From positions 20,729 to 84,728 of the forward strand of contig JAAXHH010000032.1 in the NCBI GenBank assembly GCA_012270975.1: 64,000 nucleotides of DNA, written 5' to 3'. Position 1 is the first letter of the stretch; each line of letters starts with the position of its first letter. Both the position numbers and the translations under genes were made by a program. Under the pieces are notes generated by a model. It made no database searches. It saw nothing but the letters and a program-made list of their open reading frames with translations, and had not been told where the DNA came from. This document shows, in pieces, positions 57,385 to 64,000 of this stretch. This DNA is from Candidatus Latescibacterota bacterium. GTDB lineage: Bacteria > JAAXHH01.

Positions 57385-57583
57385 CCCCCGTATCGTGCTC
57401 CTTCAAACCAGCTTGTTTGAGCATTTGGCTGAGCGTACCTGCTTTCATCTCTGCGTTTGCATTTCCAGCTACTACAACAATGCCTCGCTTTGTAGGGTGT
57501 CGCATCACCCGGTGACTCCCGCGACGACGGACTTCGAACCATCCATCCTCACGCAACTGTCTCAACAACACCCGGACTTTCAT
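57365..57583 (-). CDS. hicA: HicA-like mRNA interferase toxin
   Basis: A 72-residue dsRBD-like toxin. The family core is REDGWFEVRRRGSHRVMRHP, with the catalytic histidine in GSHR, and the C-terminus GTLSQMLKQAGL. It would cut mRNA when HicB is lost. The gene comes before hicB in the transcript, the usual hicAB order. The ATG is directly preceded by TATACA, so the start or promoter arrangement is unusually tight. Confidence 0.88.
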   Translation of the reverse strand: MKVRVLLRQLREDGWFEVRRRGSHRVMRHPTKRGIVVVAGNANAEMKAGTLSQMLKQAGLKEHDTGDEDGAD

Positions 57584-57747
57584 TGTATAAAAACAGAGTT
57601 TTTATGGCATGAACCTGTACCGTGCTAATCTGGTGTTCAAGCCTCGTTTTGAGGAATCGGTATGCATTGCAGATCTCAATGTGGGCATGTGCGAGACAGT
57701 GAGTCTGAGTGTCGAAGGATAAGGTGATAGTTATCATAGTCACCGCC

Positions 57748-59796
57748 TCACAGTTTCAGTATAGCACAATATAACCAATTTACAGCTGCGAGGCTACAAC
57801 GATAACAGTTTGAATCGACCGAGCCGGAAGTGCCAGTGCCGTATGTGTCTAGGGTGTAGGACGCGACTAGGTCGCTCGCATCGTAGCGGTTCTCGTGACT
57901 CACGCGGGTGAGGTCGCCCTTGCCGTAGCGGAGGTTGGACGAGGCGGACTGTCCGGGCGCCGTGACGGTGGCCGTGCGCATCAGGGGATCGGCGGCGTAG
58001 GTGGTCCGCGTGGTCCGGTTCGTCGCGGGGACGGAGACGTCTCCGGTGCGCGTGGCGGTCACGCCCACGGGCAGGGTGGCCGACACGGGCCGTCCCAGGC
58101 CGTTGAAGGCGGTGTGCGACACCAGGTCCCGGCTACCGGTGACGACGCGCTGCTGAGTGGGCCGGCTGCTCGCGTCGAAGTAGGCCAGGGTCTGGGTCGA
58201 GGCGCCCAGGTAAAGACCGGCGACGTGGAAGTTGCCGCCGCTGCCGCGCAGGGTGAGTTCGGGGCGCCAGCCGGATGGGAAGCCGGTGCGGCTGGCGCGG
58301 GCCCCTTGCGTCTTCCTGCCGCTCGCGAAGTTGTCATGGCGCATAACCGCCGCGAAGATATCGCCGCCCGAGGTGACGTCGATATCGCAGACGTACCACG
58401 CCAGGCTCGGCGCTACGAAATCGTCCAGGTCGCTCGCCCTTAGCACGCCGTCCTCGTAGATCCTGAAGCGGTCGGCGCCGCTGTCGTAGCGTATCTCGAA
58501 GGAGCCCTTGGCGCTCCGGGCCGTATCGCGGACCCCGAGGACGACCGGTGTGCCGCCCGTTTCCGTGGTGATGTATACGTCGGCGCGGATGGTCAGGGGC
58601 GCGCCGGAGGTGGGCAGGGCGTAGGTCCCGTCCGTGCCGATCTTCATGGCCTGCCGGCCGTTGAACCGGACGTCTTCTTCGACCGTGCCCGAGGTGACCG
58701 CGGCTACGCCGAGGTCGGGATCGACGCCGGCCCTGAATCTTGCGCCGGGCTTCAGGTCCGTGCCCGGGCCCAAGACGATGCGCTCTTTGGCGCGGAGCGT
58801 CACGGAGGCCCCGGGTTCGGCCGTCAGGCCGGCGTCGAAGCGGACGACACCCGCCTCGTAGTCCATCTGCTCCCCGTCCTTCACCGTCACCTGGGCGTCG
58901 AAGTTCAGCCGGGGAATGAGCTGATTATGTAGGGGATACCCCTGCGGATCCACGTAGGTCGCCGACGCGATCCGGTTGGGGTCGGTTGTGGCGTAGGCGT
59001 CCGCGTTCTCGTGACGGGACCAGGCGGTCATCCGCCGCGCGGTGATCCGGCCCGCAGCGTCCTCGGAGAGGAAGGCCGTGCCGAGGGGGTCCCGGTAGTA
59101 GCGCGTCGAGACGCCGTTGGCGTCCTGCGCCTGCGTGACGGCCAGGGTCGCCGGGTCGTAGGCGGCGAGCGAGGTGGGCATCGCCGACGCGGGATACACG
59201 CGCACGTTGTCGATGAACAGGCTACCGGCGGCTGCACCGTTACGGAAGAGCACCCGGCTGGGCGTGTTGCCGGAGGTGAGATCGTAGTATCCGGTCTCCG
59301 GGTAGCGCACGCCGTTGACCCGGGCGAACCAGCGCCGGGCGGTGGCGGTGGCGTCCCACTCCAGGCGGACGTGGTGCCAGCGGTTGACGCGCCAGGCGGT
59401 GTGTACCGGACGGGACGCCAGGCTTCCGTTGTCGTGTACGCCGAAGGTGCCGCCGGCTTTCAGATCGAACCCCGCGACCGCGGAGGCACCCGCCGCCAGG
59501 GTAACGGCAGAATAGTCCGAGACGTTGTCCGACATCACGTCGAATTCGAATACGCCAGCCTTGAGCGCCGGGATGTTCAATCTGAGGGACTGATCGGCTG
59601 CGCCGCCCAGCGCGCGGACCACGCCGTCTGCGAACGATATCCGGGCGGGACTCGGTGCGGACCAGTCCGGCGAAGCCAGGAGCGCCGCGGCGTCCCGGTA
59701 GTCGTCGAAGACGTAGGCTCTGGCCTGCGACGCCCTCGCATCGGCGAAGACGGCCACCGGCGCCAGCCCATCGTAGCCCCATACGGTGGTTGCCAC
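57748..59796 (-). pseudogene. RHS/YD-repeat family protein fragment
   Basis: A 682-codon frame that starts (GTG) in the middle of an RHS-type protein: VWGYDGLAPVAVF is an internal YD-repeat motif, and the ORF continues upstream only to a stop beside a palindrome. It includes two LamG/concanavalin-like stretches (WHHVRLEWDATAT; LSLAWYVCDIDVTSGG-type), and TRYYRDPLGTAFLSEDAAGR, another YD-like motif. The normal C-terminal core is missing; after SYTLDTYGTG the sequence turns into unrelated residues. Both ends look broken and no signal peptide is present, so it is probably a relic. Confidence 0.75.
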
Positions 59797-59833
59797 GGTT
59801 CCGGCCGTGCCGGGTAGGGACGTGCCGTGCGAT

Positions 59834-59853
59834 GAGGTATCGGGTGATACCTC
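59834..59853. repeat. Inverted repeat, 8-bp stem with 4-nt loop
   Basis: GAGGTATC and GATACCTC flank GGGT. It lies 9 bp from the 22-bp palindrome at the border of the RHS fragment. Confidence 0.8.
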
Positions 59854-59862
59854 GACGATTCC

Positions 59863-59884
59863 ATATTGTACAATTGTACAATAT
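59863..59884. repeat. Perfect 22-bp palindrome
   Basis: The half ATATTGTACAA is exactly mirrored, giving two overlapping-style TTGTACAA boxes. It is AT-rich in a GC-rich setting, between the broken RHS gene and the esterase stop. Confidence 0.9.
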
Positions 59885-59902
59885 CAACTCACGGAGATAG
59901 CG

Positions 59903-61924
59903 CTATCCCCGTGAGCCTTCTACTGTCCATACGATGACCTGGCTCATATCCGCCGGGGTAGGTTGCACCCTGAGCCGGTCCAGCGCGTCCGCCGCGCGGT
60001 ACGCCGCTTCTATTTCATCGACCTGAAACGTCGTTCCGGTGTTGTGCAGATACAGCTCGGCGGGGGTCGCGAGCGCCGCCGCCGCGGACAGTCCCCCAAG
60101 CCGGCGCAACACGGGTATGAACAGTTTCTCCTCGTACTCCTCATCGCTGTCCGTATCGAAACGATCGACATCGATCACGGCCCGGGTGATCTGCGGACAA
60201 AGCCCGCAGGCCAGCAGGCACCACGGTCCGGCCGCGCCAATACCGACGAGGGATACCGACGTAAACGCGCTCGAACGCCTGAGCCAGGCGACGGCCGTAA
60301 GGATGTCCTGCACGCGATTGGCGGTCGGGGTGCGGTTGTACGTCGTGAAATAGGTGTGGTCCCCGGCGTCCGGTTCGGCGGCGTCAATTTCACCGGCCGC
60401 CATACCCGTGAGAAACACGTCCGCCACCAGAACCACCCGGCCCTTTCCCAGGAGGTGCTGAATCAGCGGCCCGGGATCTCGTCCATTGTCCTGCGTCAGT
60501 GCCGGCGCCCCCCCGGGATGGACGACGAGGGCGGCGCCCCGGGGGAGGCCCGGCGGCAGAAACTCCGTATAGGGTACCCGGTCGCCGTGGTTCCTCCGTC
60601 CCATGTACCCTGAGCGTATGGTACAGGCATCCGCGAGTTGCCTGCCCCGCGGCGTTACGACCAGGTCGTCGTCGGTCCGGTCGGGCGATCCGATGATCGA
60701 TCGGAATCCGGTCGACATGACCTGCCGGAATCTGCGCAGCGATCTGGCGTCGGCAGGTTCCATCTGATCGAGCTTCTTACGAGCCCGCTCGATCCAGCCG
60801 TCTGTGAGCCCGTCCTCGTCGATCCAGCCGTCCGGTTTCGCTTCGGGCGTAACGGCCAGCATCCTTTCCGGGGGTTCCACTTCTACGGGTCGATCTGAAA
60901 ACCGATCGCCGCTTTTTTCCTCCAGCATCCACTTGCCGAACCAGGCGTACACGGCCTCGCGGCTGGCGGCATTGTAATTGTGGCCCGCGTCGATCTGAAC
61001 CTCCGCCAGGCAGTCTTCAGCGTCGTAGAGCGCGTAGACCGCGCGGATGGCCGGGTACTCCAGCACGGGCGTATTGATCGTCCAGTCCCCGGTGGCGGAC
61101 ACCAGCAGGAGTGGCCGAGGCGCAGCCAGGGCGGCGATTTCCATGTTGTTCGTGTCGATGCGCAGATTGGGGCCGTTTTCGCAGATGCATCCGCCCTGCA
61201 TATGCGCCGATACCATGTTCACGGGTGCGGCGGCCTTCACCCGCTCGTCCACGGCGGTGAGCATGAAGGTCTGCGTGCCGCCGCCGGAAGCCCCGGTGCA
61301 GGCGATACGGCTGTTGTCCACGTCCGGCAGCGACTGGAGGAAATCGACGGAACGCATGCCGTTCCAGAGCTGCAGCCCCATGAGGCTGAGTCCCCAGAGC
61401 AGCTTCCGGTCGTCGCCGAACGTCCGGTGCGCCAGTTGCGTACTCTCGTTGTAACCGGCCATGGACCAGGCGAAGGCCACGTAACCCTGGAGGGCGAAAT
61501 TGATGCACCGCGCGGGGATCGATCCGTCGGGTTCGTGATTCAGCCTGCCCTCCTTCCAGTGGCCATGGGGATTGAGGATGGCCGGGCGGAGACCTCCGTC
61601 GCCAGAGCCTTCGTCGCCGGAGCCTTCGTCGCCGGTAGGACGGTAGAGGTTTCCCGTCACGTAGAAACCGGGCAGGCTCTGGAACCGCACGTTTTCGATG
61701 CTGTACCCTTCGCGTTCGACCCGGTGCGTGATCTCCGCGTTCAGCGGGCTCCGGGTGGGGTTCGGCCAAAGCCCCATGCTGACGAGGATATGCTCCCGGA
61801 GCGACCGGGCCCGTTTCTCCCAGGCTTCCTTCGTGGCCGGCGCGACGAATTCGCAGGGCAGGTTCAGGTGGCGTATCTCGGTCCTGCGGCGATCGACGGG
61901 GGGCAGGGGGTCAAAGCTGTACAT
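59903..61924 (-). CDS. Acetyl-xylan-esterase-like alpha/beta hydrolase, two domains
   Basis: A 673-residue protein with two alpha/beta-hydrolase domains. The first (about 60-345) carries the nucleophile motif TGASGGGTQTF (Ser213) and the catalytic His in DAGHNYN (His315), and resembles AXE1-type esterases common in Planctomycetota and FCB genomes. In the second (about 440-673) the corresponding elbow reads GIGAAG, so it lacks the serine. ATG 61924 gives MYSFDPLPPVDRR; an upstream ATG at 61987 is less convincing. No signal peptide is seen. It may deacetylate imported plant or algal oligosaccharides. Confidence 0.8.
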   Translation of the reverse strand: MYSFDPLPPVDRRRTEIRHLNLPCEFVAPATKEAWEKRARSLREHILVSMGLWPNPTRSPLNAEITHRVEREGYSIENVRFQSLPGFYVTGNLYRPTGDEGSGDEGSGDGGLRPAILNPHGHWKEGRLNHEPDGSIPARCINFALQGYVAFAWSMAGYNESTQLAHRTFGDDRKLLWGLSLMGLQLWNGMRSVDFLQSLPDVDNSRIACTGASGGGTQTFMLTAVDERVKAAAPVNMVSAHMQGGCICENGPNLRIDTNNMEIAALAAPRPLLLVSATGDWTINTPVLEYPAIRAVYALYDAEDCLAEVQIDAGHNYNAASREAVYAWFGKWMLEEKSGDRFSDRPVEVEPPERMLAVTPEAKPDGWIDEDGLTDGWIERARKKLDQMEPADARSLRRFRQVMSTGFRSIIGSPDRTDDDLVVTPRGRQLADACTIRSGYMGRRNHGDRVPYTEFLPPGLPRGAALVVHPGGAPALTQDNGRDPGPLIQHLLGKGRVVLVADVFLTGMAAGEIDAAEPDAGDHTYFTTYNRTPTANRVQDILTAVAWLRRSSAFTSVSLVGIGAAGPWCLLACGLCPQITRAVIDVDRFDTDSDEEYEEKLFIPVLRRLGGLSAAAALATPAELYLHNTGTTFQVDEIEAAYRAADALDRLRVQPTPADMSQVIVWTVEGSRG
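61596..61640 (-). repeat. 15-bp in-frame tandem repeat in the esterase gene
   Basis: Three units at 61596, 61611 and 61626 (the last partly diverged) encode GDEGSGDEGSGDGG in a surface loop before PAILNPHGH. Confidence 0.88.
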
Positions 61925-62009
61925 GGAGGGCTCCGAGAGGTAGAAACCGGGCGGTGTGATGCGTGCGTACCCGCCGCGAGCGTTCACCTCGAGTGCGCGC
62001 GCGAAACGC

Positions 62010-62939
62010 TCAGGATATGTTCCAGGGCCCGCCAGGGCGCTGGTATTCCGCGCCAGCGGGCGGCAGGAACTGGCGAAGATGGCGGCCGCCCAGGGCGAAT
62101 CCGGCCAGTCCGGGCATGCCGCGGTCCTCGTTCTCGACGCAGAGCACGTAGTCGTACCCCGACTCGACCAGCGCGCCGATGACGGTCCCCCAGTTCAGCT
62201 GGCCCCGCCCCGGCACCCGGTACTGCCACCACCAGTTCCCGATGATACCCTGGCGGAACAGCATGTGCCTGCTCACCTCGGCGTCCTTGACGTCCGCGTA
62301 GACCCACTTGCCCGTGAACATGCGGATAGCGTCCTCGGCGGGCAGGATCATCATCCACAGCCAGTGGGAGGGATCGCAGGAAAGGCCCAGGTGATCGGAC
62401 GGAACCGCGTCGAGCACCCGCTCCCACATCTCCGGGTTGCAGGCGATATTTCCCATGCGCACCGCCCCATCCAGGGCGATGGTGACGCCGTGGTCTTCGG
62501 CCAGCTTTACGATGGGCTCATAACGCGCCCGAAACCGTTCCACCAATTCCATGGACCGGTCGCCAGGGTTTCCGGGAGGAGAGGAAAACTGCCCATAGAA
62601 ATGCCAGCCCACGGGACTGCCCGCATGGGTGACGACCACCGGCGCGCCCAGGGCTGAAGCCGCCAGGATGGCCTTGCGCAACCGGTCTTCCGCCGCGTCC
62701 GCCTGTTCCTTGTCATCGTCCAGGAGGTTGTTGTGGGCTGACAGGGCGGCGAGATAGACGCCGTGAGACTTCAGGGTGTCGTTGACTTCGCCGGGTCCGT
62801 CGGCAAGTATGCGGTCCGGATCAACGGCGCCGCCGGCCGAAAGCCGCACTGCGTCGAATCCGTTCTCCTTTGCCCACCGGGCGCATTCCGCCAGGGACCA
62901 GGCATCCCCTCCCGCGCTTGTAAAAAAACTGAGGTCCAT
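62010..62939 (-). CDS. Sugar phosphate isomerase/epimerase, TIM barrel
   Basis: A 309-residue xylose-isomerase-like TIM barrel. The metal-binding blocks are VVVTHAGSPVGW, VTIALDGAVRM, GLSCDPSHWLWM, YADVKDAEV and VLCVENEDRGM, in barrel order. The CDPSHW box is typical of the IolE/hydroxypyruvate-isomerase-like branch. It is 22 bp upstream of the esterase ORF's first ATG and 7 bp after the cupin gene, so the three form an operon. Substrate unknown. Confidence 0.87.
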   Translation of the reverse strand: MDLSFFTSAGGDAWSLAECARWAKENGFDAVRLSAGGAVDPDRILADGPGEVNDTLKSHGVYLAALSAHNNLLDDDKEQADAAEDRLRKAILAASALGAPVVVTHAGSPVGWHFYGQFSSPPGNPGDRSMELVERFRARYEPIVKLAEDHGVTIALDGAVRMGNIACNPEMWERVLDAVPSDHLGLSCDPSHWLWMMILPAEDAIRMFTGKWVYADVKDAEVSRHMLFRQGIIGNWWWQYRVPGRGQLNWGTVIGALVESGYDYVLCVENEDRGMPGLAGFALGGRHLRQFLPPAGAEYQRPGGPWNIS

Positions 62940-62946
62940 GGTGCGC

Positions 62947-63303
62947 CTACGACGCTCCGTATCGGTCCGTCGGCGTCTTGACCAGTTTCAGCGAGGGGAT
63001 GTACCCTTCCTTCTCGATATAGTAATGGGCGTGTTCGTGACACCCCGGCGGCTTCGTTCCGTCTACGACATTGATCGTGAAGTCCTCGCTGTTCGTCCCG
63101 TCGCTGCCGTGTTCGAAGCCTGCGGGGATCATCCAGACATCCCCCGCTTCCAGGATGAAATCCTCCCGGTTTCCGTCGTGATCGATCCAGAAACCCGTCC
63201 CGCTTCCCTTCAGGATCAGCCAGGTCTCGTCGTGGTCGTGGAAATGCTTCTCGCAGGTGGGAAGGAGAAAGCCGCTCTTCAGCAGGGCTTTGTGGTGGGC
63301 CAT
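62947..63303 (-). CDS. Cupin domain protein
   Basis: A 118-residue single-cupin protein. The metal motif 1 is HFHDHDETWLILKGSGTGFW and motif 2 is PAGFEHGSD. The ATG at 63303 follows AAAGGA. It may be a sugar isomerase, dioxygenase-type or a regulatory cupin; in this operon an isomerase-like role with the TIM-barrel protein is plausible. The gap upstream contains a possible weak promoter. Confidence 0.82.
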   Translation of the reverse strand: MAHHKALLKSGFLLPTCEKHFHDHDETWLILKGSGTGFWIDHDGNREDFILEAGDVWMIPAGFEHGSDGTNSEDFTINVVDGTKPPGCHEHAHYYIEKEGYIPSLKLVKTPTDRYGAS

Positions 63304-63787
63304 TGGGGGTCCTTTCTGGATGTTGAATTCAAAGTACAACAAAGCCGTTTGTCTGTTGGCGTTTTGTATGGTGATGTAGGTCTAACGTACACTGTATAGA
63401 GCATCGTATCAAGAATCAATGCAACCATGTGTCCTGGGCTAAATGGGTTGAACCGTCTGTCAGGACAAGGTATACTTTATTGTCAGTTTACCAAGATTCA
63501 AGCTATCGACTAAGGCGATGTAAGAAACTGGCTGGATCTGCGATCTGGCGTCGGTTTCTTTGTTGATCTGAAGTTAAAGTCCGGACAATCCCACTGTCGC
63601 TAGCCGTTCCAGTTGTAGTATGGAACCGTTTTATGTAGCAGTAAATTCCCAGCAAATCATCTTTGGTCTGTCGTACTATAAATACACATTATGTAGTTGG
63701 GATAAACTAAACAGATCGAACGAGTAAATCGCAAAAAGGCGGGAAGTTTGGACGAGATTCTTAAAATTACCGAAGCAATTACTCCAC
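63304..63787. other. Gene-free AT-richer stretch
   Basis: About 480 bp between the cupin start and the IS3 end with no credible coding frame. Near 63393-63398 a minus-strand TATACA with an imperfect TTGATT 15 bp upstream could serve the cupin operon; no other signal is clear. The lower GC resembles the DNA near hicAB and suggests recently acquired sequence. Confidence 0.5.
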
Positions 63788-64000
63788 TGAAGTTACCCCG
63801 TTTTTGTGGACGGTTCACCATTTGGGATTCAGGCTGTGTTCTTGAGCCTCCTTTCGTAGTTTACGGGTGAGAGGTATCCGAGGGACGAGTGGCGTCTGTG
63901 CGTGTTGTAGAAGCCCTCGATGTACTGGAACAGGTCGAGTCTGGCCTCGGCCCTGGTGGCAAAGCGCCTGCGATCGATCAGTTCGCATTCCAGGCTGGCG
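63788..64000 (-). mobile_element. IS3-family insertion sequence, right end; continues past window
   Basis: The outer end begins TGAAGTTACCCCG followed by TTTTTGTGGAC, matching the IS3-family terminal inverted-repeat pattern (TG...CCCC...GTGGAC). A transposase C-terminus ends 41 bp inside. The left end and most of the element are outside the window. Confidence 0.8.
63829..64000 (-). CDS. IS3-family transposase (OrfB) C-terminus, partial
   Basis: The last 57 codons of an IS3-type DDE transposase are visible. The signature tail IEGFYNTHRRHSSLGYLSP is present, and the catalytic glutamate helix is represented only by SLECELIDRRRF, which lies a few residues before it. The rest, including the DD part and OrfA, lies beyond the window, so intactness cannot be judged. 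Confidence 0.9.
   Translation of the reverse strand, partial: ASLECELIDRRRFATRAEARLDLFQYIEGFYNTHRRHSSLGYLSPVNYERRLKNTA

Noticed and set aside
57549..57743. Small 64-codon ORF upstream of hicA
   Set aside because: No family match, no ribosome-binding site, and it overlaps hicA in another frame.

Overview
The window is a GC-rich bacterial chromosome segment, densely packed with genes on both strands. Several features point to a lineage in or near the FCB superphylum. The primary sigma factor is compact (about 286 residues, no region 1.1), and glycyl-tRNA synthetase is of the dimeric type. Phytanoyl-CoA dioxygenase, Gfo/Idh/MocA and xylose-isomerase-like proteins recur. Together these resemble uncultured Latescibacterota-like genomes, but that placement is inference, as no rRNA or marker tree is available. 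The best promoters are TTGACA-like with a 17-bp spacer and a TATATT-like -10, not the Bacteroidota type.

Layout. 1-2.6 kb: prephenate dehydratase (cut by the window edge) convergent with rqcH. 2.8-17.7 kb: a long rightward housekeeping run for nucleotide, CoA, DNA, translation and secretion functions (yicC, gmk, rpoZ, coaBC, type-4 UDG, dnaB, an MlaF-like ATPase, tgt, yajC, def, fmt, rsmB, ffh, rpsP, rimM, trmD, rplS, rnhB, yraN). 17.8-23 kb: a PHP phosphoesterase, pyrC, ygfZ and glyS. 23.1-29.8 kb: a catabolic and transport block (Gfo/Idh/MocA dehydrogenase, TIM-barrel isomerase, orphan oligopeptide-binding lipoprotein, PhyH dioxygenase, Ig-like lipoprotein). 29.8-38 kb, leftward: xerC-like recombinase, topA, smg (DUF494), an AIR-synthase/HypE-like protein, an HU protein, a class II aldolase, a SelA-like protein without its PLP lysine, and a DUF2064 transferase. 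38.3-45.1 kb: NrnA-type DHH phosphoesterase, a double-domain 6-pyruvoyl-tetrahydropterin-synthase-like protein with FolE, GlcD/GlcE-like flavoproteins and a LarA-like protein. 45.1-53.3 kb: the primary sigma factor, two M23 peptidases, a DUF6483-like protein, miaB, a Tat-lipoprotein superoxide dismutase with a second internal start, a zinc alcohol dehydrogenase and another TIM-barrel isomerase. 53.4-56.9 kb, leftward: a ThiD-ThiN fusion, a ClpX-like ATPase without the zinc domain and a DUF1353 protein.

56.9-64 kb is the accessory end: a promoter-plus-terminator unit without a long ORF (candidate small RNA or attenuator), a hicAB toxin-antitoxin pair, an RHS-family fragment bordered by a perfect 22-bp palindrome, a double-domain acetyl-xylan-esterase-like hydrolase, an isomerase, a cupin, about 0.5 kb of gene-free AT-richer DNA, and the end of an IS3-family element that runs out of the window.

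A theme runs through the whole window. Short tandem duplications (16-20 bp periods) sit at or just after stop codons of at least seven genes, while those inside genes have periods of 9, 15 or 21 bp and keep the frame. The most unusual gene-level observations are the SelA-like protein without a PLP lysine, translationally coupled to a DUF2064 transferase, and the superoxide dismutase that appears to be made in exported and cytosolic forms from one gene.
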